Positions 25,388 to 34,641 are shown, counted from the stretch's first letter. The stretch is DNA of 64,000 bases from Lachnospiraceae bacterium (GCA_022791755.1 JAAVZR010000002.1:23267-87266); one strand, 5' to 3'. Notes: generated from the sequence alone by a model not told the origin. Numbers and translations: made by a program.

Positions 25388-26446
25388 ATGAATCGAAATC
25401 CCACCGAAGCCCCTATAAAAACCGGCTATCTTTCCCAGGAAGAGACAGACCCTGCCTTTACAGGGATGCCTGTCTTCGATGTCCGCACCGACCTGGCCGT
25501 GGAAGAGGCGGAGCAGCAGAAAGAGGAGGGAATATCCTCCTTCCCCGGCGTATCCGTGAATGAATACACGGAGGAGAATTCCGCAGTCCATATCACCCGG
25601 GTCATCGTGGAAAACGAACAGGGCTCACAGCTTTTGCGCAAGCCCATAGGGACCTATGTCACACTGGAATCCGTACGGATGAGTCAAAACGACGGCGACT
25701 ATCACAGGGAAGTATCCCGGGTGCTGGCCGCGCAGCTTACGTTGCTGATGGCGCCCTTTTTGCCGGAACAGAAACCTCCGTCCATACTGGCCGTGGGACT
25801 TGGAAATGCGGATGTGACGCCGGACGCCCTCGGTCCCCGGGTCTTAAGCCATCTGCTCATCACCCGGCATTTGCAGACAGGCGAATATAAATTACCTGCG
25901 TTTCCCACCGGCAGCGCTTCTCTCTGCGGCATCGTCCCCGGCGTCATGGCTCAGACCGGTATGGAAACTGCTGAAATCGTAAAGGCTCTCGCCTCCCAGA
26001 TTCACCCGGATCTGATTCTGGTGATCGATGCCCTGGCCGCCCGCAGCGTCTCCCGGCTGGGAACCACCATTCAGCTCTCCGACACCGGAATCCATCCCGG
26101 CTCCGGTGTGGGCAATCACCGCCACAGTATGACAAAGGAAAGCCTCCGCGTACCCGTCATTGCCATAGGCGTTCCCACCGTGGTAGGCGCCGCCGCCATC
26201 GTAACCGACACGCTGGATGCGCTGATCGACGTCCTGCGCCGGGAGACGGATACGGGGCATTTCGCTGACACGCTCTTTCATATGAGCAGCGACGAAAAAT
26301 ACGCGCTGATCCGGGAGCTTCTGGAGCCCCGCTTTGGTCCCATGTTTGTCACTCCCAAGGATATCGACGAGACCGTGGCCCGGCTCAGCTTTACCATATC
26401 CGAAGGAATCAACATGGCTCTTTTCAAAGAGCAGGGCATCGGCTGA
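25388..26446 (+). CDS. gpr: Germination protease GPR
   Basis: A 352-residue A25-family protease that degrades small acid-soluble spore proteins during germination. The N-terminal segment (about residues 1-15) is the expected propeptide; EETDPAFTGMPVFDVRTDLAVEEAE follows. Core motifs include VGLGNADVTPDALGPRVLSHLLITRH, IVPGVMAQTGMET and VIDALAARSVSRLGTTIQLSDTGIHPGSGVGN. AAGGAG lies six bases before the ATG. Neighbour of rpsT, as usual. Length slightly below the Bacillus protein (368). Confidence 0.96.
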   Translation: MNRNPTEAPIKTGYLSQEETDPAFTGMPVFDVRTDLAVEEAEQQKEEGISSFPGVSVNEYTEENSAVHITRVIVENEQGSQLLRKPIGTYVTLESVRMSQNDGDYHREVSRVLAAQLTLLMAPFLPEQKPPSILAVGLGNADVTPDALGPRVLSHLLITRHLQTGEYKLPAFPTGSASLCGIVPGVMAQTGMETAEIVKALASQIHPDLILVIDALAARSVSRLGTTIQLSDTGIHPGSGVGNHRHSMTKESLRVPVIAIGVPTVVGAAAIVTDTLDALIDVLRRETDTGHFADTLFHMSSDEKYALIRELLEPRFGPMFVTPKDIDETVARLSFTISEGINMALFKEQGIG

Positions 26447-26467
26447 CCCTCTTTGTAACCTCTGCTG

Positions 26468-27535
26468 CTATTCCTCTTTCTCTTCCTCCAAAAACTTAAG
26501 GTCCTGGGAAAACCGTCCGGACAGGGGAATGCTGTTTCTGAAAATCTCGTTGGCCGAACCGTTGATGGTGATCTGTACCTGGCTCACTCCCGGCAGCTCA
26601 GTCAGCGAATTCACCACGGAATAGATCTCCACCACGTCCGCCACATCCACCGGCGCCGTCAGAAACACACTGTCAAAATCCACATAGCACACGCCGTCCC
26701 GCAGGCTCACTCCCTGTATCTTCAGATCCTTCGGCAGCGTCGCTTTATTTCCCTCCGTATAAGGTCCTTCCACCAGCTGATTCAGCACGACCCGCTCCAG
26801 AGAGAGGCTGCTGGAATACACCACGGCGCGCTCCTCCTCCACCAGAGCGGTACCCTCCTCATTGGCAAAATAGAGGTTCAGCTCGGCCTGGGTATACTGG
26901 TTCGTAGCGTCGCCCGTGTTATCGATAAAATCGGCTCCGCTCAGAAGAACAGGCTCCGTATTCACCGCCCCGGCGATCCCTGCCGTCTCGGTTCCGCCTG
27001 TGTTTTCTCCCGGCGCCGTGTTCTCCCCGTCCCCCGCAGGCGCCACCACGTTGTTTCCGGTATAAGGCCTGTCATTTACATAGATGGAGATGTACTCCAC
27101 CTCCTCCAGCTGCGTCAGGGTCTTAGCCAAAGCCGCTTTACACAGAAGCTCCGTCACCTTATCCATCGTCGTATAGGTGGTGTCAAAATAAATGCTGGCA
27201 ATGCCGTCCTCCAGCCGGACCGGACCGGACAGAGCCACATTGGACGGTATCGCCCGCCGTCCCTCCCTTCCTTCCGGCACGGTCTGGCACTGGAGAAGGA
27301 GCTCCTCTATGATCGCCTCCACCGGACCGGCTTTCGGTTCATAGATCTGGCTAATCAGTCCTGTCCCGGAGGGATTGACAAAGTAGGTATAATACTGGCC
27401 TTCCTGAGGCGTCTCAGGCGCCCTCTCGCGACCGCAGCCCCAGACAAAGCCGGCCAGACACAGCACAGCTGCCACAGCCGCACATTTGCGCAGATATCTC
27501 CCCATACCGCCTGTCCGTCTCCCCTGTGCTCTCAT
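26468..27535 (-). CDS. GerM-domain lipoprotein
   Basis: A 355-residue exported protein with a signal sequence ending VWGC (Cys34 as likely lipidation site) and two GerMN domains (about residues 65-160 and 225-345; ALAKTLTQLEEVEYISIYVND and NSLTELPGVSQVQITING are the parallel segments). GerM of Bacillus helps the SpoIIIAH-SpoIIQ channel and germination. ATG 27535 overlaps the kinase stop by four bases and has AGGAGG seven bases upstream. In this setting it could instead be a sensor-linked lipoprotein (compare LpqB beside MtrAB). It converges on gpr. Confidence 0.88.
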   Translation of the reverse strand: MRAQGRRTGGMGRYLRKCAAVAAVLCLAGFVWGCGRERAPETPQEGQYYTYFVNPSGTGLISQIYEPKAGPVEAIIEELLLQCQTVPEGREGRRAIPSNVALSGPVRLEDGIASIYFDTTYTTMDKVTELLCKAALAKTLTQLEEVEYISIYVNDRPYTGNNVVAPAGDGENTAPGENTGGTETAGIAGAVNTEPVLLSGADFIDNTGDATNQYTQAELNLYFANEEGTALVEEERAVVYSSSLSLERVVLNQLVEGPYTEGNKATLPKDLKIQGVSLRDGVCYVDFDSVFLTAPVDVADVVEIYSVVNSLTELPGVSQVQITINGSANEIFRNSIPLSGRFSQDLKFLEEEKEE

Positions 27536-28983
27536 ACCTCTCCCTCCTGCCTGCGATATGTAAGAGGGATCCGTACCGTAAAGGTAGTCCCCTCTCCCTC
27601 GGCGCTGTGAACCCTCACCGCTCCATGATGCAGAGAAATGATATTTTTTGTGATCGCCAGTCCCAGTCCCGTACCTCCCGTAGCCCGGGAACGGGCCTTA
27701 TCCACGCGGTAAAATCGTTCAAAAATGTGATCCCACTCCTTTTCGGGGATCCCAATACCGGAATCGGCCACCTTAATATAGAAGAACTGATGATCCGCGT
27801 TTAAGGACACCCGGACCCATCCGTTATCCACATTATACTTGATCGCATTTTCCACCAGATTGGTGACGGCCAGATTCAGCTTCACCTCATCCGCGTCAGC
27901 CTGCACCGGCCGGAAGCTCTCCAGCACCAGTTCCACATTGCGTTTCATGGCCAGCGGACGAAGCCGTTTCAGAATACTCTCCATCATCTCGTTGATGTTT
28001 ACCCCGGAGATGTTCAGCTCCGCGTTGGCCTTATCCAGACGGACCATCGCCAGAAGATCGTCAATGATCTGGCTCTCTCTGTCGATTTCTGCCGATATAT
28101 CGCTCATAAACTCCCGGTACAGCTCCACCGGCACCTCCTCCTGGCCGATTAAAGAATCCGCCAGCACACGGATCGACGTGATCGGCGTCTTCAGCTCATG
28201 GGACACATTGGAGACAAACTGCTGTCTGGATTCATCCAGAGTGCGCAGGCGGGCCAGCATACGGTTATAGGCCTGAGCGATCTGAACCGTCTCCGCGCAA
28301 TCCTCCAGCTGGATATCGCTGCCTACGGAATCCTGAGAAGAACTGTCAATGGCTCTGGCAACCTTCTTAACCGGACGTACAAAGAGTTCCGAGAGGAAAA
28401 ACGACGCCACGGCCACAAGGAGTCCTCCGATAATCACTGCCGTCCTTCTCTGGTCCTCCAGCTGATCCTGCAACGATGTCAGAAATTCCATGGACGCCGT
28501 AATGACCATAACCCCCTTTACCGTACCGTCCTTTCCGGACACCGGCAGAGACAGCTCCAGATACTGTCCCTCCTCGTCATACCGGGCCGTGTTCGATCCG
28601 CCAAAACAGGATAACACCTCCTCGGAAATATTGTACTTTCCCTCTGCCAGATGATACGTATCCTTACGGATCCGGTAATCGCTGTCCACCAGGATAATGC
28701 GCCCCCTGTAAAAACGCGCCAGCTGGTCTATCTCCGCTGTCAGTACGGGCTGAGACATATTGGACAGATAATCTCTCTCTTCCAGCTCACTCACCACAGC
28801 CACGCTCTGGTACTGAAGCTCCGTCATTCTGGACCTGATATGATTCTCACGGGAACTGTATACCAGCAGACGGCCAATGACTGCCAGGGGCGCAATCCCC
28901 ACTGCCAGAAGAATGAGAATCAGCCGGATATGAAGACTTTTTCTGTATTTTCCGCGTATGCGCTTCCATTTCATCGACTTCAT
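27532..28983 (-). CDS. Two-component sensor histidine kinase
   Basis: A 483-residue membrane kinase. Transmembrane helices at about 18-42 and 183-201 bracket an extracytoplasmic sensor region; HAMP follows (about 203-255), then HisKA with phospho-acceptor His262 in VSHELKTP, and HATPase with NLVENAIKYN, DSGIGIPEKEW and GGTGLGLAI. Overlaps its response regulator by four bases. The trio regulator-kinase-lipoprotein resembles MtrA-MtrB-LpqB or WalRK layouts; the signal is unknown. Confidence 0.94.
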   Translation of the reverse strand: MKSMKWKRIRGKYRKSLHIRLILILLAVGIAPLAVIGRLLVYSSRENHIRSRMTELQYQSVAVVSELEERDYLSNMSQPVLTAEIDQLARFYRGRIILVDSDYRIRKDTYHLAEGKYNISEEVLSCFGGSNTARYDEEGQYLELSLPVSGKDGTVKGVMVITASMEFLTSLQDQLEDQRRTAVIIGGLLVAVASFFLSELFVRPVKKVARAIDSSSQDSVGSDIQLEDCAETVQIAQAYNRMLARLRTLDESRQQFVSNVSHELKTPITSIRVLADSLIGQEEVPVELYREFMSDISAEIDRESQIIDDLLAMVRLDKANAELNISGVNINEMMESILKRLRPLAMKRNVELVLESFRPVQADADEVKLNLAVTNLVENAIKYNVDNGWVRVSLNADHQFFYIKVADSGIGIPEKEWDHIFERFYRVDKARSRATGGTGLGLAITKNIISLHHGAVRVHSAEGEGTTFTVRIPLTYRRQEGEV

Positions 28984-29669
28984 CCTTTATAATAGTAGCC
29001 CACGCCCCACTTGGTATACACATATCTGGGATCGCTGGGATTCGGCTCCACCTTCTCCCGCAGTCTTCTGACATGGACATCCACCGTCCGGACATCGCCG
29101 GGGTATTCAAAGCCCCAGACCACATTTAAGAGCTTTTCCCGGCTGAATACCTTCCCCGGATTGGTCAGAAACAGCTCCAGAAGATCAAATTCCTTAGCGG
29201 TCAGATTCACCTCCCGCTCTCCGATAAAGACCCGGCGGCTCTCCCGGTCCAGAGACAGTTCTCCCACCTTCACCAGAGCCGTACTCTCCTCTCTGGCCGC
29301 GGTCTTACTGCTGCGGCGGATGATCGCCTTGATGCGGGCCTTCACTTCCAGAATGTTGAATGGTTTGGTGATGTAGTCATCCGCCCCGTACTCCAGCCCC
29401 AGGATCTTATCCATGTCATCGCCCTTAGCCGTCAGCATGATGACCGGCATATCGGAAAATTCACGGATACGCTGACATACTTCATAGCCATCGTATACCG
29501 GCAGCATCAGATCTAACAGCACCACATCGTACTCATTCTGTCTGGCAAGCGCAAGCGCCTCCTCGCCGTCGTAGGCACAGTCCACCTGCATTCCGTCCTG
29601 CTCCAGACTGAAACGAATCCCCTTTACAATGAGTTTCTCATCATCCACCACCAGTATCCGGTTCGCCAT
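28980..29669 (-). CDS. OmpR-family response regulator
   Basis: A 229-residue DNA-binding regulator. Receiver domain with acidic pair DD (9-10), phospho-acceptor Asp53 (LLDLMLP), Thr in MLTAK and Lys in YITKPF; winged-helix output domain from about 130 with VNLTAKEFDLLELFLTNPGKVFSREKLL. Partner of the downstream kinase. Target genes are not evident from the sequence. Confidence 0.95.
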   Translation of the reverse strand: MANRILVVDDEKLIVKGIRFSLEQDGMQVDCAYDGEEALALARQNEYDVVLLDLMLPVYDGYEVCQRIREFSDMPVIMLTAKGDDMDKILGLEYGADDYITKPFNILEVKARIKAIIRRSSKTAAREESTALVKVGELSLDRESRRVFIGEREVNLTAKEFDLLELFLTNPGKVFSREKLLNVVWGFEYPGDVRTVDVHVRRLREKVEPNPSDPRYVYTKWGVGYYYKG

Positions 29670-29675
29670 ATGTCT

Positions 29676-30479
29676 TCATCCTCCCACTGTAATATAATCT
29701 CTGATCTTTGAAAACAGACCATCCTTGATACCGGTCACCTTCATGATATCTTCGATCTCCCCAAAGGGACCGTATTCCTCCCGGTAGGCGATGATAGCAC
29801 CGGCCCTGGTCTCGCCGATCCCCGGTATCGTCAAAAGCTCCGCCACCCCGGCCCGATTGATATCCACCAGGGCGGCGCTGCCTCCCGCTTCGTCTTTTTT
29901 GCTGGGATTTAAGGCGTTTTTCGTATCCTCCGGCGTCTCGTACCAGCTCCCCTGTGTCGTTTCACCGGCCTCCACAGAGCTCTCCTGTCTCGACGGAATC
30001 GTCACCTTGCTGCCGTCCGTCACCACCGCCGCCAGATTCACCGCCTCCGGAGCCGCATCCTGTGTCAGTCCTCCCGCCGCTTCCACCACGGCCTGGACAC
30101 GGCTTCCCTCCGCCAGCTCATAGACGCCAGGCCGGCATACCTCGCCGCACACATGGACAAAAATCCTCTTCTCCTGTGGCGTATCCGCCTCCTCCCCGGC
30201 CGCTGCTTCGCTGCCGGCGCTCTGAGGCGCTTTCTCTGGCATGGTATCCTCCGCCGTGCTCTCCTGTCTGCCTTCCTCTTTGGTACTCTCCACGGCATTC
30301 TCCCCGCCGCCTTCGATCACCACCGCGCTTCCCCGGCCGCCGCAGCCTGTCAGCACTCCCACAATGATAATCAAAGCGGCCAGAAATACCATTCCGGCCA
30401 GCCACCTTCTAACTACACAAACAGCAGCCCTGCGCCAAACGGCCCGGCCGATCTCATTTCTTTGCCTTTCTTTTCTCAA
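29676..30479 (-). CDS. comEA: ComEA-like helix-hairpin-helix DNA-binding lipoprotein candidate
   Basis: A 267-residue exported protein. A basic start and hydrophobic helix end in LTGC (Cys46), a lipobox-like site; then an acidic linker, an SLBB domain (about 105-160, IFVHVCGEVCRPGVYELAEGSRVQ) and tandem helix-hairpin-helix at the C-terminus (DINRAGVAELLTIPGIGETRAGAIIAYREEYGPF). ComEA binds incoming DNA during transformation. Start is TTG at 30479 with AGGAGG eight bases upstream. No comEC is seen in the window. Confidence 0.88.
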   Translation of the reverse strand: MRKERQRNEIGRAVWRRAAVCVVRRWLAGMVFLAALIIIVGVLTGCGGRGSAVVIEGGGENAVESTKEEGRQESTAEDTMPEKAPQSAGSEAAAGEEADTPQEKRIFVHVCGEVCRPGVYELAEGSRVQAVVEAAGGLTQDAAPEAVNLAAVVTDGSKVTIPSRQESSVEAGETTQGSWYETPEDTKNALNPSKKDEAGGSAALVDINRAGVAELLTIPGIGETRAGAIIAYREEYGPFGEIEDIMKVTGIKDGLFSKIRDYITVGG

Positions 30480-30570
30480 AGCTAGCTCCTCCTTTCATGA
30501 GAGAAGCCGGCTTTCCTTTTGCCTCATGTCTATTTTAACGAATCTCCCGGGAAATTACAAGGCTTTTCTG

Positions 30571-30999
30571 TCACCACTTAAAAATTATAATTCCGATGAC
30601 CGCCAGCCCCATACCGATCACCCGGCGCCATTCAAAAGCCACTTTATCCACGCCGAACAGACCAAAGGCTTCGATCAGGTATGCCACCAGAAGCTGCGAC
30701 ACCACGATCAGCATGACGGAGCGGGCCGGTCCCAGCAGGCTCATCCCCTGAATCACGGTATAGGTGATGAAAGCGCCGATGATTCCTCCGGTCAGCATAT
30801 ACCAGGGCGACACGGCAAAAAGGCCTGTCACCTGCTGCCGGCCGGTGAACAGCCACAGAGCCACGCAGGTGACAAAGGCTGTCAGCTGAACCCATCCGGC
30901 TGACACCCAGACACTGGTCTGCTTGGTCACCTCGGAATTAAACACACCCTGGATGCTCATCAGGGCTCCCGACAAGAGCGATATCAAAATCCCAAACAT
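30571..30999 (-). CDS. Small DMT-family transporter (YdcZ/DUF606 type)
   Basis: A 142-residue membrane protein with about five hydrophobic helices, matching the short YdcZ/DUF606 branch of the drug/metabolite transporter superfamily (MSIQGVFNSEVTKQTS, GGIIGAFITYTVIQGMSLLGPARSVMLIVVSQLL). Such short units usually dimerise. Substrate unknown. Its ribosome site lies inside the 3' arm of a long hairpin (31003-31072), suggesting translational control. Confidence 0.85.
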   Translation of the reverse strand: MFGILISLLSGALMSIQGVFNSEVTKQTSVWVSAGWVQLTAFVTCVALWLFTGRQQVTGLFAVSPWYMLTGGIIGAFITYTVIQGMSLLGPARSVMLIVVSQLLVAYLIEAFGLFGVDKVAFEWRRVIGMGLAVIGIIIFKW

Positions 31000-31002
31000 A
31001 AT

Positions 31003-31072
31003 AAAGGACCTCCCTGTTTACACTTATGCGGCCTGCCGCTTTCTGATAAGTGTACCCAAAAGGAAGTCCTTT
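31003..31072 (-). promoter_or_regulatory. Long leader hairpin hiding the ribosome site of the DMT transporter gene
   Basis: On the minus strand AAAGGACTTCCT (31072-31061) can pair with GGGAGGTCCTTT (31014-31003) along 12 bases with G-U pairs. An inner stem TACACTTAT/ATAAGTGTA and a tip GCGGC/GCCGC continue it. The 3' arm holds GGGAGG, nine bases before the ATG. It could also act as a terminator for the gene upstream, though no T run follows. Confidence 0.65.
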
Positions 31073-31094
31073 CAAACACAAGGTCTCTGTTGTG

Positions 31095-31763
31095 TCAGTG
31101 CTTTTTCGCTACCTCGCCCTGTTTCTTATAGATGGAGCAGGGCGGCACAAACCCGCGCACCATCGACAGCGGGTAGATATTGCTCTCTCTCCCCACCACG
31201 CTGGCCGGATTCAATACGGTGCCGCAGCCCACCTCCACATGGTCTCCCAGCATGGCTCCAAATTTCTTTAAGCCTGTGGGAATTTCACCTTCCGGCGTCT
31301 TCACCACCGTCAGCGTCTTATCGGATTTTACATTGGATGTGATGGAGCCGGCTCCCATATGAGCCTTATACCCCAGGATCGAATCCCCCACATAATTATA
31401 GTGGGGCACCTGTACCCCGTTAAACAAAATCACATTCTTAAGCTCCGTGGAGTTCCCCACCACCGCTCCTTCGCCTACCAGGGCATTGGCACGGATAAAG
31501 GCGCAGTGCCGGATCTCAGCATTCTTTCCGATGATCACATGACTGCCGATAAAGGCCGTCGGGGCTACCTTCGCAGTGCGGGCGATCCATACATGATTCT
31601 CCCTGGCCTCATACTCCTCCTCACTCAGTCCGGCTCCCAGCTTCTCAATAAACGCTCCGATATGAGGCAGCGCCTCCCACGGAAATTCATACTGCTCCAA
31701 AAGCGGTTTTGCCAGCGTCTCATCCAGCGTGTATAACGCCTTCGTCATCCAGTCCTTCATCAT
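31095..31763 (-). CDS. Left-handed beta-helix protein, nucleotidyl/acyl-transferase-like
   Basis: A 222-residue protein with an N-terminal helical segment and a hexapeptide-repeat beta-helix (about residues 60-200: AKVAPTAFIGSHVIIGKNAEIRHCAFIRANALVGEGAVVGNSTELKNVIL). It resembles proteins annotated as UDP-N-acetylglucosamine pyrophosphorylase, but the nucleotidyltransferase domain is absent, so that name would overstate function. Start at the first of two ATGs (31763), five bases after GAGAGG. The HD gene lies 23 bases upstream on the same strand. Confidence 0.82.
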   Translation of the reverse strand: MMKDWMTKALYTLDETLAKPLLEQYEFPWEALPHIGAFIEKLGAGLSEEEYEARENHVWIARTAKVAPTAFIGSHVIIGKNAEIRHCAFIRANALVGEGAVVGNSTELKNVILFNGVQVPHYNYVGDSILGYKAHMGAGSITSNVKSDKTLTVVKTPEGEIPTGLKKFGAMLGDHVEVGCGTVLNPASVVGRESNIYPLSMVRGFVPPCSIYKKQGEVAKKH

Positions 31764-31786
31764 ACATTCCTCTCTTTTCTGCCATC

Positions 31787-32374
31787 TTATGCCGCCCCAA
31801 ACAGCCTGTGCCACAGATTACGCACGCTGCGCCCGGCCGTCACGGACATCTCCTTAGAAGCCACCGCCTTATCCGCCAGCGTCAAAAGCCAGGCTTCCCG
31901 GCTCTTAGGCAGAGAGGTCGAAAGCGGAAACATATGGCTTGCAATCGATTCGCACTGCTTCGGCGTCAGATCAAAGTACAGCCTGGCCCGGCCCGCAGCA
32001 ATCTCACCGTGGACAAACGCATGCATATGGGTAAACCGGCGCATTCCGCGATAGTGATGCACGAAGTCCTTATACCAGTCCTCCCGCCAGTTATAACCAA
32101 AGAAATCATGTAAAAGCGCGACGCGGGTCAAAGAACGCAGCTCTGCCGCCTTCAGATGCAGACGCCGCCCCATATCGTAAGCCAGCCGGGCCGTAGCCAC
32201 CGAGTGGTCATACACCGTATTCTCCGGTCCATGGTGATGATAATTGTGCAGCTTTATAAAAGCCGGATTCTCCAGGATATCCTCTATCAGAGACCGAAAA
32301 TTCTCGTCCAATGGACTTCCCCCTCCTTCCTGTGACAGAAGCTCTTCCTTCCGCCACAACGCTGTTTCTGTCAT
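31787..32374 (-). CDS. HD-domain phosphohydrolase
   Basis: A 195-residue cytoplasmic protein with metal-binding HD-type residues: NYHHHGPENTVYDHSVATARLAYDMG, then ALLHDFFGYNW and THMHAFVHGEIA. Members hydrolyse nucleotide or other phosphoesters; substrate unknown. ATG 32374 chosen because AGGGGG precedes it closely; upstream TTG at 32407 lacks a ribosome site. Pairs with the beta-helix gene as a likely operon. Confidence 0.85.
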   Translation of the reverse strand: MTETALWRKEELLSQEGGGSPLDENFRSLIEDILENPAFIKLHNYHHHGPENTVYDHSVATARLAYDMGRRLHLKAAELRSLTRVALLHDFFGYNWREDWYKDFVHHYRGMRRFTHMHAFVHGEIAAGRARLYFDLTPKQCESIASHMFPLSTSLPKSREAWLLTLADKAVASKEMSVTAGRSVRNLWHRLFGAA

Positions 32375-32439
32375 CCACCCCCTATTGTATTCTTTTTTTC
32401 TGTCCAATACAAGAGGAAAAAAATGAAAAAAAACAAAAA

Positions 32440-34473
32440 TTATTTTGATTTTTTACCGCTCTCATAAAAAGGCTTCACCTGATCATAAAGCCCATAGAGC
32501 TGCCGGCCATTACTCAGATTCAGCACATTGGCAGTCCGGCGGCGGATAAAGCCGGAGAGCTTCTGCATATATTCCTCTTCCGTGATCTGTCCCTGAGCCA
32601 CATAGGTCAGCCCCTTCTCCCAGCTGGCTGTCAGCTCCGGATTCAAAAGCTGGCGCAGAGACTGATCCACCGTATCATAGATCAATTCCCCCAGAAGTGT
32701 GGGCGTGATCACCTGCGTCTTTTTATTCAGAGCCAGGTACTCGTTGGCCACCAGCTTTTTCAGGATCTCTGCCCGGGTCGCGCTGGTCCCGATGCCGCTG
32801 CCTCTGATCTGAGCCCGCAGCTCCTCATCCTCTATGAGCTGGCCTGCATTTTCCATGGCCAGGATAATGGAACCGGAGGTGTAGCGTTTGGGAGGCGAGG
32901 TCTCCCCCTCCTTTACCGCAAAGCCTTCCACCGGCAGGCATATTCCCTTTTTCAGCCCGACGATCTTTGCCAGAAGCTCCGTATCCCCGGAATCTTCTTT
33001 TTTATCTCCCGCTCCCTCCTCCGGCTGTCCGGCCTTCGTCCGCTCCTTCCCCTGACCTGCCGGCGCCGCCACGATCAGATACCCCGGCTCCTCCAGCACC
33101 TTATAGGAGGCAAAGAAGTGCTCCGTCTCAATCAAAAATTCCAGACTGTACTTCCGGTACACGGCCGGCGGGAAAAATATGCTCAAAAACCGCCGCACGA
33201 TCACCTCATATACCTTTACCGCCAGCGCGCCCAGCCGCCCCAGCTGCCCGATTCCCTGACCGGTGGGAATGATGGCATAGTGGTCGGTGATCGCCTTATC
33301 GTTTACATAGCGGGTCTTACTGATTCCCTTATAGCTTTCCTCCTTCAGGATTTTCTCCGCAAAGCTTCGCACACCAAGGATGGCCTGCAGGCCGCCGATA
33401 TTCTTACGGATCTCCTTTGCCACCGCCGACGACAGCACGCGGGCATCTGTGCGGGGATAGGTCACCAGCTTCTTTTCATACAGCTCCTGAGCGATCTTCA
33501 GCGTTTCGTCAGGACTGAGCTTAAAGAGCCGGGAGCACTCGTTCTGCAGCTCGGCCAGATTAAACAGAAGCGGCGGATTCTTCTTTTCCAGCTTCTTTTC
33601 CATACACAGAAGCCTGGCCGTCACCGGAGGATTCCGATTCAGATACCCGATCAGCTCCTCCGCCTTCTCCCTCTCCCGAAAACCGTTATCCTTATAGAGG
33701 CACGACTGGCCATAGTACCGGCTCTGCTCCACCGCCTTCCACTCCGCTTCCAGATGGCTGCCCTGACAGTCAAGCGTACCCACCACCCGGTAAAACGGCG
33801 TCTTAACAAACTGCCGGATCTCCCTCTCCCGGCGCACCACCATCCCCTGGACACAGGTCATCACACGTCCCACCGACAGCACCGTGCGGTCTCTCTTCAT
33901 ATAAGAAGACAGTGCATTGCCGTATTTCAGCGTCAGAAGACGGGAAAAATTAATCCCCATCAGATAATCTTCCTTGGCCCTCAGATAGGCGGATGCCGCC
34001 AGATTATCGTATTCCGACAGATCCTTTGCTCCCTGTATCCCCTTCAGGATCTCCTCCTCTGTCTGCGAATCAATCCAGACCCGGCGTCTCTTTTTCTCCC
34101 GGACTCCCGCCATCTGTTCCACCAGACGGTAAATATACTCTCCTTCACGCCCGGAGTCCGTACAGACATAGATGACATCCACGTCCGGACGGGTCAGGAG
34201 CCCCTTCACGATGGCGAACTGCTTCTTTACCGAGTCGATCACCTCATACCGGAATTCCTCCGGAATAAAAGGAAGCGTGGAAAGACTCCAGCGCTTTAAG
34301 CCGGCGTCATAAACTTCCGGATAGCTCATGGTCACCAGATGACCGACGCACCAGGTCACCACCGCATCCTGCGATTCCATATAGCCATCCCGGCGGGATG
34401 CGTTTATTTTCAGCGCCTTGGCAAACTCTGCCGCCACGCTGGGCTTTTCCGCTATGTACAGTGCTTTTCCCAT
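32440..34473 (-). CDS. topB: DNA topoisomerase III
   Basis: A 677-residue type IA topoisomerase that relaxes or decatenates DNA. Begins MGKALYIAEKPSVAAEFAKAL (Toprim with catalytic Glu), the Toprim DxD region is CTDSGREGEYIYRLV, and the active-site Tyr is in VTYPRTDARVLSS. An insert rich in Lys, Glu and Gly (about 480-500) interrupts the core. No C-terminal zinc fingers. ATG 34473 has AAGGAG five bases upstream and gives the conserved start. Confidence 0.95.
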   Translation of the reverse strand: MGKALYIAEKPSVAAEFAKALKINASRRDGYMESQDAVVTWCVGHLVTMSYPEVYDAGLKRWSLSTLPFIPEEFRYEVIDSVKKQFAIVKGLLTRPDVDVIYVCTDSGREGEYIYRLVEQMAGVREKKRRRVWIDSQTEEEILKGIQGAKDLSEYDNLAASAYLRAKEDYLMGINFSRLLTLKYGNALSSYMKRDRTVLSVGRVMTCVQGMVVRREREIRQFVKTPFYRVVGTLDCQGSHLEAEWKAVEQSRYYGQSCLYKDNGFREREKAEELIGYLNRNPPVTARLLCMEKKLEKKNPPLLFNLAELQNECSRLFKLSPDETLKIAQELYEKKLVTYPRTDARVLSSAVAKEIRKNIGGLQAILGVRSFAEKILKEESYKGISKTRYVNDKAITDHYAIIPTGQGIGQLGRLGALAVKVYEVIVRRFLSIFFPPAVYRKYSLEFLIETEHFFASYKVLEEPGYLIVAAPAGQGKERTKAGQPEEGAGDKKEDSGDTELLAKIVGLKKGICLPVEGFAVKEGETSPPKRYTSGSIILAMENAGQLIEDEELRAQIRGSGIGTSATRAEILKKLVANEYLALNKKTQVITPTLLGELIYDTVDQSLRQLLNPELTASWEKGLTYVAQGQITEEEYMQKLSGFIRRRTANVLNLSNGRQLYGLYDQVKPFYESGKKSK

Positions 34474-34517
34474 GCTTACTCCTTCAGACAGTCCATAAAA
34501 AGGCAACGGATTTCCAT

Positions 34518-34546
34518 ATTATAATTCAGAATCCCCGAAAAAGCAA
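34518..34546 (-). promoter_or_regulatory. Sigma-A promoter of topB
   Basis: TTGCTT (34546-34541), 17-base spacer, TATAAT (34523-34518) on the minus strand, 45 bases before the topB ATG. Confidence 0.78.
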
Positions 34547-34554
34547 CCCGCCGG

Positions 34555-34583
34555 TTGACAGTCTCTTTCCCATGCTTTATAAT
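34555..34583 (+). promoter_or_regulatory. Perfect-consensus sigma-A promoter
   Basis: TTGACA (34555-34560), 17-base spacer, TATAAT (34578-34583). Both boxes match consensus exactly. It lies back-to-back with the topB promoter, the -35 boxes being eight bases apart. Confidence 0.88.
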
Positions 34584-34641
34584 GTCTCCATCGACCTGTT
34601 TGCCAAAGATATCTCCGATAGAAAGGACTCCCGGTAGAAAA

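Noticed and set aside
32375..32409. Promoter TTGTAT-N17-TACAAT just before the HD gene
   Set aside because: The start would fall almost on the ATG, leaving no leader; weak evidence, so not listed.
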